From Sphingomonas sp. 32-66-10 (GTDB lineage Bacteria > Pseudomonadota > Alphaproteobacteria > Sphingomonadales > Sphingomonadaceae): DNA of 45,251 nt. This document shows, in pieces, positions 19,317 to 28,877 of the stretch (its first letter is position 1; each line of letters opens with the position of its first letter). The DNA is taken from positions 1 to 45,251 of the forward strand of contig NCEF01000021.1 of NCBI GenBank assembly GCA_002280565.1, read 5' to 3'. Made by a program: the position numbers and the translations under genes. The notes beneath the pieces were generated by a model that was not told the DNA's origin, ran no database searches, and saw only the letters and a list, made by a program, of their open reading frames with translations.

Positions 19317-20561
19317 ATGGACGCGCTTACCCAATCTGCCGAAGCGAAGACGCCGGAAAACCGATCCCCGATCCCGATGGGCGAGTTCGTCGCACTGATC
19401 GCGTCCATCATGGCGCTGACCGCGGTGGGCATCGATTCGATGCTGCCCGCCCTGCCCGCCATCGCCGATCAGCTGGGGGTAAGCGAGCCGAACCACCGGC
19501 AATATGTGATCACCGCCTTCATGCTGGGCTTCGCCGTCGCACAGCTGGTGCACGGCCCGCTTGCCGACCGCTTCGGGCGCAAGCCGGTGATCGGCGTCGC
19601 GCTGGCACTTTATGTGGTGACCAATCTGATCGCGGCGAGCGCCACCAGTTTCGAACTGCTGCTGATCGCGCGCGCGGCCAGCGGCGCGGCGGTTGCCGCC
19701 GGGCGCGTGGTCACCGTGGCGCTGGTGCGCGACTGTTTTCAGGGGCGCGCGATGGCGCGGGTGATGAGCCTTGCCTTCATGACGTTCATGATCGTCCCCG
19801 TCCTGGCACCCGCCTGGGGCCAGCTGATGGTGATGATGTTCGGATCGTGGCGGCTGATCTTTGGCGGGATCGGGATCGTCGCCGCGCTCGTGCTTGGCTG
19901 GTTCCTGATCCGCATGCCCGAAACGCTGGACCCGGCATCGGTCAACCGGCTCGACGTCAAGGAAATTTGGCGCGGCTATCGCCTCATGTTCCGCGACCGC
20001 TGGGCCGTCGGCTACACCTTTGCGACCGCCGCCATTACCGGCTGCTTCTTTGCCTTCATCGGATCGATCCAGCAGATCGTGTATGATGTGTTCAAGCGCC
20101 CCGAGCTGCTGACTGTCGTATTCGCGTCCATCGCCGGGCTGATGGCGGCGAGCGCCTTTGCCAATTCGCGGTTGGTCATGCGGTTCGGGATGCGCTTTCT
20201 GTCGCATCTCGCCATCGTCGCAACGACGGTGCTTGCCGCAATCCATCTCGCAATCATTCTCTTCTATGGCGAGACCTTGTGGATTTTCATCGTGCTGCAG
20301 GCACCGATGATGGCGGCGATGGGCCTCGCCAACTCGAATTTCTCGGCGATGGCGATGGAGAATATGGGCGAGATCGCCGGGCGCGCGTCCAGCCTTCAGG
20401 GGTTCATCTCGACACTCGGCGCTGCCGTGCTCGGCGCGGTGATCGGTCAATCGTTCGATGGCACCACCGTGCCCCTCTATATCGGCTTCACCACGCTCGG
20501 CCTGACAGCGCTGGCGATCGTCTTCGTCACCGAGCGCGGCAAATTGTTTCGTCGCAGCTGA
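19317..20561 (+). CDS. MFS drug exporter, Bcr/CflA family
   Basis: A 414-residue inner-membrane transporter with twelve predicted helices. Hallmarks: TAVGIDSMLPALPAIADQLG in helix 1, GFAVAQLVHGPLADRFGRKPVI (motif A), RAASGAAVAAGRVVTVALVRD (helix 4-5 region of Bcr/CflA), and VPVLAPAWGQLMVMMFGSWR (motif C, antiporter). These fit proton-driven export of small drugs or metabolites. The start is uncertain: ATG 19317 (MDALTQ) is preferred, with ATG 19299 and TTG 19290 as alternatives. The short Ser/Pro-rich N-terminal tail is cytosolic. No regulator is adjacent. Confidence 0.9.
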   Translation: MDALTQSAEAKTPENRSPIPMGEFVALIASIMALTAVGIDSMLPALPAIADQLGVSEPNHRQYVITAFMLGFAVAQLVHGPLADRFGRKPVIGVALALYVVTNLIAASATSFELLLIARAASGAAVAAGRVVTVALVRDCFQGRAMARVMSLAFMTFMIVPVLAPAWGQLMVMMFGSWRLIFGGIGIVAALVLGWFLIRMPETLDPASVNRLDVKEIWRGYRLMFRDRWAVGYTFATAAITGCFFAFIGSIQQIVYDVFKRPELLTVVFASIAGLMAASAFANSRLVMRFGMRFLSHLAIVATTVLAAIHLAIILFYGETLWIFIVLQAPMMAAMGLANSNFSAMAMENMGEIAGRASSLQGFISTLGAAVLGAVIGQSFDGTTVPLYIGFTTLGLTALAIVFVTERGKLFRRS

Positions 20562-20638
20562 CGCCGTCTGACGCACCAGACGGAACCAGCCACCCTCGCC
20601 CGCCGTTCGCGCATGCAGTTGAACGCAAGGAGACGGCA

Positions 20639-20980
20639 ATGGGTGGTCATCAGGTGCAGGGTCATGGAACCGGCGACGACGGCTATGACGAAGATGGCTA
20701 TGACGAAAGCCAGCGCGCAGAGATATTGGAGGCGACGGTCGGCGGCCCGGGCAACGGCACGCTGCTGACCGATCTCCAACCCGATCTGGGTCAAGAGATT
20801 GACGATGACGATGAGGAGGATGATGTCCTCATGGTCGCCGACGAAGTGGGCGAGGAAGAGATCGGCGATCCCGACGAAGATGAGGACGAGATCGAGGATT
20901 CGCTGCAGGATGATTTCGACAGCAATGTTGTCGACGACGACGATCTGGACGATCCCGAATCGGCGGCGTTGAACCCCTGA
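20639..20980 (+). CDS. Highly acidic small protein of unknown function
   Basis: A 113-residue protein in which about two residues in five are Asp or Glu, with almost no Lys or Arg. It has runs such as IDDDDEEDD, PDEDEDEIED and NVVDDDDLDD and a Gly/His/Gln-rich start (MGGHQVQGHGTGDDGYD). It lacks a signal peptide or membrane helix and is likely largely disordered. ATG 20639 follows a good aaggag site (20627-20634 region). Codon bias is in line with neighbours, so this is probably a real gene. Possible roles such as DNA mimicry, metal binding or a chaperone/RNA-related tail are guesses; I do not recognise it. Confidence 0.75.
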   Translation: MGGHQVQGHGTGDDGYDEDGYDESQRAEILEATVGGPGNGTLLTDLQPDLGQEIDDDDEEDDVLMVADEVGEEEIGDPDEDEDEIEDSLQDDFDSNVVDDDDLDDPESAALNP

Positions 20981-21040
20981 TCGGCTGCGATTGACAGGCG
21001 CGGAATGACAACGGAGCATGGCGACGGGAGGAACCGCGCC

Positions 21041-21634
21041 ATGCCCCGCGATCCGCGCATCGATGCCTATATCGACAAGCAGGCCGAATTCGCCCAGCCG
21101 ATCCTGACCTGGTTGCGCGACCGCGTGCATGTTGGCTGTCCCGAAGTCGAGGAAGGCATCAGGTGGAGCATGCCGGCATTCAGCCATCGCGGCCGACCCC
21201 TAGCGCACATGGCGGCGTTCAAGGCGCATGCGGCCTTCGGCTTTTGGTATCGCGATGCGATTGAGACCGGAAAGGAAGGCGCGGCGATGGGCCAGTTCGA
21301 CCGGATCGCATCGCTCGCCGACATGCCCGACGCCGCCGCGATGGAAGCGCAGGTCCGCGAGGCGGCTGCACGGATCGAATCCGGCGACATCCCCAAGCGC
21401 GCCGCCAAGGAAGCCAAAGCTGAAGCCGAGGTTCCCCCTGCGCTCGCCGAAGCACTGGCCCGCGAACCCGAGGCAGCTTCAGTATTCGACGCCTTTCCGC
21501 CCGGCGCGCGCCGTGACTATTGCGACTGGATCGCCGAGGCAAAGCGCGATGCGACGCGCGACAAGCGGATCGCCGACGCAATCGGCTGGATCCGCGAAGG
21601 CAAGAAACGCAACTGGAAATATGAGAGCCGCTGA
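21041..21634 (+). CDS. YdeI/OmpD-associated, DUF1801-type protein
   Basis: A 197-residue cytosolic protein. The N-terminal half, MPRDPRIDAYIDKQAEFAQP through GCPEVEEGIRWSMPAF and ACAAFGFW-like AHAAFGFWYRD, is a DUF1801 (YdhG-like) domain. The C-terminal half, FPPGARRDYCDWIAEAKRDATRDKR and WIREGKKRNWKYE, is the YdeI/bacteriocin-protection (OmdA) helical domain. Family roles are poorly known. ATG 21041 is chosen, with gggagg 10 bases upstream; an ATG at 21005 without a site would add 12 residues. Confidence 0.88.
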   Translation: MPRDPRIDAYIDKQAEFAQPILTWLRDRVHVGCPEVEEGIRWSMPAFSHRGRPLAHMAAFKAHAAFGFWYRDAIETGKEGAAMGQFDRIASLADMPDAAAMEAQVREAAARIESGDIPKRAAKEAKAEAEVPPALAEALAREPEAASVFDAFPPGARRDYCDWIAEAKRDATRDKRIADAIGWIREGKKRNWKYESR

Positions 21635-21695
21635 AGACTTGCGCACTGCCTGATATATGGCATGATACAACATCTCGCACCGAGAGGAGGTATCG

Positions 21696-22112
21696 ATGCC
21701 CCGTGCTCTTGCCTATCGCCGCGCCGCCGATGACGAACCGTTCAGCGCGCTCAACATCACCCCGTTGATCGACGTCATGCTGGTGCTGCTCATCATGCTG
21801 ATCGTCACCATCCCCAGCCTGACGCACAAGGTGCCGGTGGATTTGCCGCAGGGTGACGAGACGGCACCGCCAGGCCAGCCGCATCAGCTCGATATCACCG
21901 CCGATGGGACGTTATTGTGGGACGGGGCCCGCATTTCGGATGCGCAGCTTCCGGCATTGCTCAAGGCGGGCGCGTCGGCCGATGCACCGCTGCTGCTAAA
22001 GACCGATGAAGCGGCACGCTACGAGCGGTTCGATGCGATCCTGGCGCAGGTGAAGCGCGCCGGAGTCAGCAAGCTCGCCTTTGTCGGGCATGAGCGGATG
22101 AAGATCGACTGA
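21696..22112 (+). CDS. Orphan ExbD/TolR-type biopolymer transport protein
   Basis: A 138-residue inner-membrane protein: a short cytosolic N-terminus, one membrane helix in NITPLIDVMLVLLIMLIVT, which carries the conserved proton-relay Asp (LID) and the Pro-Leu preceding it, and a periplasmic domain with VPVDLPQGD and LLLKTDEAARYERFDAILAQ. In ExbB/ExbD/TonB and TolQ/TolR/TolA systems this subunit converts the proton gradient into force on TonB or TolA. No ExbB/TolQ or TonB gene is next to it. An aggagg site lies 7 bases before ATG 21696. It may pair with an ExbB encoded elsewhere. Confidence 0.92.
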   Translation: MPRALAYRRAADDEPFSALNITPLIDVMLVLLIMLIVTIPSLTHKVPVDLPQGDETAPPGQPHQLDITADGTLLWDGARISDAQLPALLKAGASADAPLLLKTDEAARYERFDAILAQVKRAGVSKLAFVGHERMKID

Positions 22113-22160
22113 CCCGAACGCCTGTTTGCAGCGCGACGAAGTTGCCGTAAACGTCAACCC

Positions 22161-22559
22161 ATGCAGCGCTTCACCAAAGCCATCACCGCCGCGCCCGAGG
22201 ACATTGACGAGCTCGGCCATGTCAACAACGCGGTCTGGGTCCGCTGGATTCAGGATGTGGCGGTGGCGCATTGGACCGCAGTCGCCGCGCCCGAGCATCG
22301 CGATGCCTATATCTGGGTCGTGACCCGGCACGAGATCGACTATCGCGGCAATGTGGTGGCGGGGGAAACGGTGACCGCCGAAACCTGGGTCCCCGAACCG
22401 CCCAAGGGCGCGCGGTTCGACCGGCATATGCGCTTCACCGGTGCCGACGGGCGGGTGAAAGTGGAGGCGGTGTCGACCTGGGCGATGATCGACCGCGCCA
22501 CCGGACGGCTGGTGCGGGTGCGGCCCGAGATCGCCGCGCCGTTTATGGGCGATGCTTAG
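22161..22559 (+). CDS. Acyl-CoA thioesterase, hotdog fold (4HBT type)
   Basis: A 132-residue single hotdog-fold protein. The N-terminus MQRFTKAITAAPEDIDELGHVNNAVWVRWIQDV contains the 4HBT-type DxxGHVNN motif with the conserved Asp/Asn-containing turn. HEIDYRGNVVAGETVTAETW and FTGADGRVKVEAVSTWAMIDRATGR continue the fold. Likely hydrolyses acyl-CoA or aromatic acyl-CoA thioesters; the substrate cannot be predicted. Its stop overlaps the ppc stop by 4 bp on the opposite strand. Confidence 0.9.
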   Translation: MQRFTKAITAAPEDIDELGHVNNAVWVRWIQDVAVAHWTAVAAPEHRDAYIWVVTRHEIDYRGNVVAGETVTAETWVPEPPKGARFDRHMRFTGADGRVKVEAVSTWAMIDRATGRLVRVRPEIAAPFMGDA

Positions 22560-25231
22560 CCCGAATTGCGCAGTGCGGTTGCGATCGCGTTGATCGACAG
22601 CAGGATGCCCTGTTCGATCTTCGGATCAGTCTCGCCCGCGCGGTGCCGCTTGAGCAGTTCGACCTGCAACAGGTTGAGCGGCTCGATATAGGGCAGCCGC
22701 AACTTGATCGAGGTTTCGAGCGCCGGATGCTTTTCGAGCAGCCGCGTCTGGCGCGTCACCTCCAGCAACTGGTCGTGCGTGGTCCGCCACCCATCGCGGA
22801 TGCCGCGGAAGATTCCCTCGGCCAACGCGCGATCCTCGACCAGCGCGGCATAACGCTCGGCAATGCCCATGTCGGACTTGGCCAGCACCATCTCCATATT
22901 CGCCAGCGTCGAGGCGAAGAGCGGCCAGCCCGCCGCCATTTCGCGCAACAGCCCGCGATCGGGGAAGGCCGCCAGTGCCTGTCCCACGCCATACCAGCCG
23001 GGCAGCATGACGCGCGCCTGCGCCCAACTGAACACCCACGGAATCGCGCGCAGATCCTCGATCGCGTCGCTTTTCTTGCGGCTCGCCGGGCGACTGCCGA
23101 TCTTGAGGCCGGCGATCTCCGCGATCGGGGTCAGCTGGCGGAAGAAGGTGGTGAAGCCATCGGTGCCATAGACGAGATCGCGATAGGCCTTGAACGCGGT
23201 GGTCGAGAGTTGTTCCATCGCGCCTTCGAACCGCGCGGCATCGGCGTCTGACAGGCGCTGCGGTTCCAGGCTGGCGAGCAAGGTCGCCGATGCCATCGCC
23301 TCCAAATTGGTCTGCGCGCTTTCCCGGGTGCCATATTTGGCGGCGATCACCTCACCCTGTTCGGTGATGCGGATGCGGCCCTGCACCGTTCCGGGCGGCT
23401 GTGCTTGAATCGCCGCGAAAGATGACCCGCCGCCGCGCCCGACCGCGCCGCCGCGGCCGTGAAAGAGCTGCATGCCGATCCCGGCCTCCTCGAACACCGG
23501 GCGCAGCGCGGTCGATCCCTTGCTCAGCCCCCAGGTCGAGGTGAGGTAACCGCCGTCCTTGTTCGAGTCCGAATAGCCGATCATCACTTCCTGATGCCCG
23601 CGCTTGCTCGCAATGGCCGCGACCTCGGGCAGCGCGAACCAGGCGCGCATGATGTCGGGACCGGCATCGAGATCGCCGATCGTCTCGAACAGCGGCACCG
23701 CCATGATGTGCGCCACCGCCGGCTCGCCGGGGATGTAGAGGCCGGCTTCCTTGAGCAGGACATGCACCTCAAGCAGGTCCGACACCGATTGCGCCATCGA
23801 CACGATATACTGGCTGATCGCCGCGCGGCCGTAGCGCGCGTGAACCTCGGCGGCGGCGTGGACGATGGCGAGTTCCGACGCGGTTTCGTCCGAATAATCG
23901 GCATAGCGGCTGGTCAGCGGGCGCGGGCTGGCCAGTTCGCGGCGGAGCAATGCGATGCGCGCGTCTTCGTCGAGCGCGGTATAGTCGGATTCGACCCCGG
24001 CGACCTTGAGCAGTTCGGCAACCACGCGCTCATGCACAGCGCTGTTCTGGCGCATGTCGAGCGTGGCGAGGTGGAAGCCGAAGATATCGACGGCGCGGAT
24101 CAGGCGGCCGAGCGATCCGCTCGACGCCAGCGTCTCGCCGCCCTGCGCGGCCAACCCCTTGGCGATGGCCGACAGGTCCGCGCGGAACGCCGCCGGGTCG
24201 GGATAGCGCTCGCCCTTCAGCGCACCGGGACGCGACGGCGCCTTGCCGGTCAGGTCGCGATAGGTTGCAGCGAGGCGCGCATAGATGCCGGAGATTGCGC
24301 GACGATAGGGCTCGTCGCTGCGGCTGGCGGCATCGTCGCCGCTCGCTTCCGCCAGCGCCTGCACCCCGTCATCGATCTGCGCGTGATGCGCGGAGATCGA
24401 GATTTCGGCACCCAGTGCATGCACGGCATCGAGATAATAGGTCAGCACCGTTTCGGCCGACCGCGCCATGGTGAGGCGCATCGAATCTGCCGTGACGAAC
24501 GGGTTGCCGTCGCGGTCGCCGCCGATCCAGTTGCCCGGACGCAGGAAGGCCGGAACGCGGCTCCCCAGCGCACGGTCCCAGCGGGCGTAGAGCGCGGGCA
24601 GCGTGGGCAGGAAAATGTCGCGCAGATAGGACAGCGCATTCTCGATCTCGTCGGCGACATAGAGCCGCTCGAAGCGCAGCACGCGGGTCTGCCACAGCAA
24701 TGCGACCTGCCGCACGATCGCCTCATCGACCAGATCGCCGTCGGGCGTTTCGGTGACGCCCTGATCCTTGAGCCGCATCAGTTCGGCGATGCGGTTGCGG
24801 TGGTCGAGCATCGACTTGCGCCGCACCTCGGTCGGGTGCGCGGTCAGCACCGGGGCGACCAGCGCATCGGCAAGCAGCTCGGCGATCCGCTCGCGGCCGA
24901 TGCCATGTTCTTTGAGCTTCGCGACGGCATGCTCGACATCCGCGCCCGGTTCGGCGGCAATGCCCTGGCGGTCCTCGGCCAGATTGGCGAGCATCGAGAA
25001 CAGCATGAAGCTGCGCACGAAATCGAGCGTCTCGTCCAGGCTGAGGCTGTCGAGGCCTGGATCGATCGAGTCCGCGCCCGCGATGCCGCGATGCCGGTCG
25101 ACCGATGCCGAGCGGATATATTCGATGCGCCGGAACAGCGCCTCGCCACCATAAGCGCGGATCACGTCGCCAAGGACGCGGCCCAGAAAACGAACATCGG
25201 GATTGTTGGTGATGGGAGGTGCACTGGCCAT
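22556..25231 (-). CDS. ppc: Phosphoenolpyruvate carboxylase
   Basis: An 891-residue anaplerotic enzyme making oxaloacetate from PEP and bicarbonate. Catalytic segments present: VLTAHPTEVRRKSM (active-site His), GNWIGGDRDGNPFVTAD, MIGYSDSNKDGGYLTSTW, and FHGRGGAVGRGGGSS (the flexible Arg/Gly loop). The C-terminal LLSINAIATALRNSG matches the terminal allosteric/catalytic tail (R-N-T-G in others). Complete length. ATG 25231 is chosen; upstream in-frame codons to 25354 add a non-family extension. It is divergent from glpX. Confidence 0.97.
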   Translation of the reverse strand: MASAPPITNNPDVRFLGRVLGDVIRAYGGEALFRRIEYIRSASVDRHRGIAGADSIDPGLDSLSLDETLDFVRSFMLFSMLANLAEDRQGIAAEPGADVEHAVAKLKEHGIGRERIAELLADALVAPVLTAHPTEVRRKSMLDHRNRIAELMRLKDQGVTETPDGDLVDEAIVRQVALLWQTRVLRFERLYVADEIENALSYLRDIFLPTLPALYARWDRALGSRVPAFLRPGNWIGGDRDGNPFVTADSMRLTMARSAETVLTYYLDAVHALGAEISISAHHAQIDDGVQALAEASGDDAASRSDEPYRRAISGIYARLAATYRDLTGKAPSRPGALKGERYPDPAAFRADLSAIAKGLAAQGGETLASSGSLGRLIRAVDIFGFHLATLDMRQNSAVHERVVAELLKVAGVESDYTALDEDARIALLRRELASPRPLTSRYADYSDETASELAIVHAAAEVHARYGRAAISQYIVSMAQSVSDLLEVHVLLKEAGLYIPGEPAVAHIMAVPLFETIGDLDAGPDIMRAWFALPEVAAIASKRGHQEVMIGYSDSNKDGGYLTSTWGLSKGSTALRPVFEEAGIGMQLFHGRGGAVGRGGGSSFAAIQAQPPGTVQGRIRITEQGEVIAAKYGTRESAQTNLEAMASATLLASLEPQRLSDADAARFEGAMEQLSTTAFKAYRDLVYGTDGFTTFFRQLTPIAEIAGLKIGSRPASRKKSDAIEDLRAIPWVFSWAQARVMLPGWYGVGQALAAFPDRGLLREMAAGWPLFASTLANMEMVLAKSDMGIAERYAALVEDRALAEGIFRGIRDGWRTTHDQLLEVTRQTRLLEKHPALETSIKLRLPYIEPLNLLQVELLKRHRAGETDPKIEQGILLSINAIATALRNSG

Positions 25232-25404
25232 GCCGCGCGTGCTGCACTGCAAGATGGATCGCGTCAACGAGTCCGTAACGTCAGTTACCATTCGCGCGGC
25301 GAGGCGAATTTTGCTTGCGATGACAGCGTTGGCGGGCATCGACAAGCCTTGCACACACCCCTATCGCCGCCCTCAACCAAGGCAATAGAGGACAAGCCAG
25401 CCCC

Positions 25405-26373
25405 ATGCAGACCGCCAGCCAGGTTCTCGACCGCGTTCTCGTCCTCGAAATGGTCCGTGTGACCGAAGCCGCTGCCATCGCCGCATCGACGCTGACCGGG
25501 CGCGGCGACGAAAAGGCCGCCGATGCCGCCGCCGTGGAGGCGATGCGCGCCTCGCTCAACGAGCTCTACATGGACGGCACCGTGGTGATCGGTGAGGGCG
25601 AGCGCGACGAGGCACCGATGCTGTATATCGGCGAGAAGGTCGGATCGGCGCCGGGCAAGGGGCCCAAGATCGACATCGCGCTCGATCCGCTGGAAGGCAC
25701 CACGATTTGCGCCAAGGCCGGACCCAACAGCCTGGCCGTCCTCGCCATTGCCGAAGAAGGCAATCTGCTCAACGCGCCCGACGTTTACATGGACAAGATT
25801 GCGGTCGGGCCGGGCTACCCGCCGAACGTCATCGACCTCGACAAGTCGGTGACCGACAATATCTGCGCGATTGCCGCCGCCAAGGGCGTCGAGCCGCGCG
25901 AAATCATCGCCTGCGTGCTCGATCGCCCGCGCCATGAAAAGCTGATCGCGGAGCTGCGCGCGCTCGGCTGCGGCGTGGTGCTGATCGGCGATGGCGATGT
26001 CGCCGGGGTGATCGCGACCACCGATCCGGACACGACGATCGACGTCTATATGGGCCAGGGCGGCGCGCCCGAGGGCGTGCTCGCCTGCGCTGCGCTGCGC
26101 TGCGTCGGTGGGCAGTTCAAGGGCCGGCTGCTGTTCCGCAACGACGATGAGCGCGCCCGCGCGCGCAAATGGGGTATCACCGACCTCGACAAGCAATATG
26201 ACCTGTCGGAGCTGGCCAAGGGCGACTGCATCTTCGCCGCGACCGGCGTGACCGACGGGTCGCTGCTTGCCGGCGTCAAGCGCAAGAAAGGCAAGATGAC
26301 GACCGACAGCGTCGTGATGCGCGCCAGCAGCGGCACCGTGCGCTGGGTCAAGGGCGAGCATCGCATCGATTGA
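25405..26373 (+). CDS. glpX: Fructose-1,6-bisphosphatase class II (GlpX type)
   Basis: A 322-residue gluconeogenic phosphatase. It has the GlpX-specific segments EAAAIAASTLTGRGDEKAAD, VVIGEGERDEAPML, the metal site IALDPLEGTT, GAPEGVLACAALRCVGGQ, and CIFAATGVTDGSLLAGV near the C-terminus. An agaggac stretch precedes ATG 25405. It lies divergent from ppc across about 170 bp. The stop codon overlaps the start of the next gene by one base (TGATG), showing translational coupling with the CPBP protein. Confidence 0.97.
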   Translation: MQTASQVLDRVLVLEMVRVTEAAAIAASTLTGRGDEKAADAAAVEAMRASLNELYMDGTVVIGEGERDEAPMLYIGEKVGSAPGKGPKIDIALDPLEGTTICAKAGPNSLAVLAIAEEGNLLNAPDVYMDKIAVGPGYPPNVIDLDKSVTDNICAIAAAKGVEPREIIACVLDRPRHEKLIAELRALGCGVVLIGDGDVAGVIATTDPDTTIDVYMGQGGAPEGVLACAALRCVGGQFKGRLLFRNDDERARARKWGITDLDKQYDLSELAKGDCIFAATGVTDGSLLAGVKRKKGKMTTDSVVMRASSGTVRWVKGEHRID

Positions 26374-27116
26374 TGGGCGTCGCGTTCCTCGACGCCTTTC
26401 TGTTGGTCGCGCTGATCGGCGCGTATCTTTGGTACATTCGCGGCGACCGCAGCGGGTGCGCTCCTGCTGACCGGATCGCCAGTTATCGTCGCTGGATGCG
26501 CCGCGCGCCGCTGGCGTTCGGGGCGAGCGCGCTGGTGGCGCTGCTGGTCGCGGGGCCATGGGAAACGATCGGAGTCCTGCCGACGGAGTTCGCGCCCTTG
26601 GTCCCCATCGCGCGCCGCCTTGCAGGCTTCGGTGGCAATGTCCTCCAGCTCAAGATCGCGGTTCTGGCCGGATTTGCGGGCGGGGCCGTCATCGGGCTGG
26701 GGATCGCGTGGTGGCGCGCGCATCGCGGCAAACGTCAGCTGATCGCGGGCAAGTTCGCGGCGCTCCTCCCGCGCACGCCCGGCGAAACCGGCTGGACCGC
26801 GACGCTTGGCATCACCGCCGGGGTGGTGGAGGAGCTGTTCTTCCGCCTTGCGCTCCCGCTGTTCGCGGCGCGGGCGACAGGAAACCCACTGCTCGGCGTG
26901 ATATTGGCGACTGCGTTGTTCGCCTATGCCCATCGCTATCAGGGCTGGGCGGGCGTCGCGGCGTCGGCGCTGGTCGGCGTTACGGTGGCGATCCTTTACC
27001 TCGCCACCGGCCAACTATGGTTCGCGATGCTGGTCCACGCGCTGCTCAACCTCAACGCGCTGGTGCTGCGGCCCTTGCTGGTTCCGGTCAGTTCTTCAGC
27101 CGCCAGCCGCTCTTGA
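26373..27116 (+). CDS. CPBP family intramembrane glutamic endopeptidase (ABI/Rce1-like)
   Basis: A 247-residue membrane protein with about seven hydrophobic segments. The catalytic motif EExxxR is seen as VVEELFFR (Glu153, Glu154, Arg158), with the second motif [12 protein letters not shown] and the third [11 protein letters not shown] supplying the conserved histidines. In this family some members process prenylated or bacteriocin-related proteins; many are uncharacterised. The start ATG 26373 overlaps the glpX stop by one base. Its last 29 bases overlap the 3' end of the convergent ABC permease gene. Confidence 0.9.
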   Translation: MGVAFLDAFLLVALIGAYLWYIRGDRSGCAPADRIASYRRWMRRAPLAFGASALVALLVAGPWETIGVLPTEFAPLVPIARRLAGFGGNVLQLKIAVLAGFAGGAVIGLGIAWWRAHRGKRQLIAGKFAALLPRTPGETGWTATLGITAGVVEELFFRLALPLFAARATGNPLLGVILATALFAYAHRYQGWAGVAASALVGVTVAILYLATGQLWFAMLVHALLNLNALVLRPLLVPVSSSAASRS

Positions 27117-27858
27117 AGATCCAGCCGATCACCGCGAGGCAGGCGACCAGGAAGGCAGCGGTAAAGCCAAGGCTGATCCCGATCGCGACATCGCCCTTGT
27201 CAAAGAACGCCCAGCGGAAGCCGCTGACCAGATAGACGACCGGATTGGCCAGGCTGATCGTCCGCCACGGTTCGGGCAGCATGTTGATCGTATAGAATGC
27301 GCCGCCCAGAAAAGTCAGCGGGGTGACGATCAGCGCCGGGACGAACGACAGCTGCTCGAACCCCTTGGCCCAGATGCCGATGATGAAGCCGAGCATCGAG
27401 AAGGTCACCGCCGTCAGCACCAGCATCGTCAGCATCATGAACGGATGCGCGATCGGCACGTCGACGAACGCCATCGCGGTGAACAGGATGATCAGGCCGA
27501 TCGCGATCGACTTGGTCGCCGCCGCGCCGACATAGCCGATTACCATCTCCCACGCCGTCACCGGTGCGGACAGCAGCTCGTAGACCGTGCCGGTGAATTT
27601 GGGGAAGTAGATGCCGATCGACGCGTTGGAGATCGACAGTTGCAACAGGTTCATCATGATCAGGCCCGGCACGATGAAGCTGCCGTAGGAGACGCCGTCC
27701 AGCTCCTGCATCCGCGACCCGATCGCGCCGCCGAACACGACGAAATAGAGCGCGGTGGTGATCACTGGGGTGACGAGGCTCTGCCAGAGCGTGCGTAGCG
27801 CACGCGCCATTTCGAAGCGATAGATCGCCCAGACGCCGTGATGGTTGAATCCCTTCAC
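27088..27858 (-). CDS. ABC-2 type transporter permease
   Basis: A 256-residue inner-membrane permease with about six helices ([71 protein letters not shown], and a C-terminal [17 protein letters not shown]). [20 protein letters not shown] is the ABC-2/NodJ-like signature region. With the adjacent ATPase it forms an exporter for an unknown lipid, polysaccharide or drug. Its start overlaps the ATPase stop by 4 bp. Confidence 0.93.
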   Translation of the reverse strand: MKGFNHHGVWAIYRFEMARALRTLWQSLVTPVITTALYFVVFGGAIGSRMQELDGVSYGSFIVPGLIMMNLLQLSISNASIGIYFPKFTGTVYELLSAPVTAWEMVIGYVGAAATKSIAIGLIILFTAMAFVDVPIAHPFMMLTMLVLTAVTFSMLGFIIGIWAKGFEQLSFVPALIVTPLTFLGGAFYTINMLPEPWRTISLANPVVYLVSGFRWAFFDKGDVAIGISLGFTAAFLVACLAVIGWIFKSGWRLKN

Positions 27859-28811
27859 GCCGCTTCCTCCCGCTTGGTCGCCACAAGGTCGACGAAAATA
27901 TCCTCGAGGCTCGACTTGGACGTGTCGAGGTCCTTGAACGCGATGTTGAGGTCGCCGAGCTTACGCAGCAGCGAGGGGATGCCGGTGCGTTCCGCCTGCG
28001 CGTCGAACGTGTAGCGCAGCCGCGTACCCTCATCGGTCAGCGTCAGCTGCCATTCTGCCAATTCCGCCGGGATCGCCGTCATCGCCTCGACCAGCGCGAT
28101 ATCCATTTCGCGCTTGCCGAGCTTCTTCATCAGCACCGCCTTGTCCTCGACCAGCAGCAGCTCGCCCTTGTTGATCACCCCGACGCGGTCGGCCATTTCC
28201 TCGGCCTCCTCGATATAATGGGTGGTCAGGATGATCGTCACGCCGCGTTCGCGCAGCCGGTGGACCAGCTTCCACATGTCGCGGCGCAGTTCGACATCGA
28301 CGCCCGCGGTCGGCTCGTCGAGGAACAGCACTTCCGGCTCATGCGCCAGCGCCTTGGCGATCAGCACGCGGCGCTTCATGCCCCCCGACAGCTCCATGAT
28401 CTTGGAATTGCGCTTGTCCCACAGCGACAGGTCCTTCAGCACCTGTTCGATATGCGCGTCATTGGCAGGGCGGCCGAACAGGCGGCGGCTGTAGCGGGTG
28501 GTGGCCAGCACGGTTTCGAACATGTCGACCGACAATTCCTGCGGCACCAGTCCGATCATCATCCGCGCGGCGCGGGCGTCGGCGATCGCGTCGTGCCCGC
28601 CGACGTGGATCGTGCCGGACGAGGGCGTGACGATGCCGCAGATGATGCTAATCAGCGTTGTCTTCCCCGCGCCATTGGGCCCCAGCAGCGCGAAAATCTC
28701 GCCCTTGTTGATGTCGAGATCGACCGCGCCCAGCGCCCGATGCCCCGAGGCATAGGTCTTGCTGACGCCCCTAACAGATAGAATTGGGCGAACGGATAGG
28801 ATGGGTTGCAT
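27855..28811 (-). CDS. ABC transporter ATP-binding protein
   Basis: A 318-residue ATPase: Walker A GPNGAGKT (44-51), Q-loop VPQELSVD, signature [10 protein letters not shown], Walker [13 protein letters not shown] and the H-loop TTHY. The C-terminal ~80 residues ([15 protein letters not shown] onwards) are an accessory domain as in DrrA/NodI-type exporters. Start ATG 28811; an in-frame ATG at 28826 adds five residues. It is co-transcribed with the permease (4-bp overlap). The substrate is unknown. Confidence 0.95.
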   Translation of the reverse strand: MQPILSVRPILSVRGVSKTYASGHRALGAVDLDINKGEIFALLGPNGAGKTTLISIICGIVTPSSGTIHVGGHDAIADARAARMMIGLVPQELSVDMFETVLATTRYSRRLFGRPANDAHIEQVLKDLSLWDKRNSKIMELSGGMKRRVLIAKALAHEPEVLFLDEPTAGVDVELRRDMWKLVHRLRERGVTIILTTHYIEEAEEMADRVGVINKGELLLVEDKAVLMKKLGKREMDIALVEAMTAIPAELAEWQLTLTDEGTRLRYTFDAQAERTGIPSLLRKLGDLNIAFKDLDTSKSSLEDIFVDLVATKREEAA

Positions 28812-28877
28812 GCTTGGCCCCCGCATGTGGAGGGCGGCATCTAGGCACGGGACAAAGGCCGAACAAGGCCGCGCGGA

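Noticed and set aside
23459-25462. 667-codon antisense open frame across ppc
   Set aside because: Shadow frame of ppc; no motif or plausible start site.
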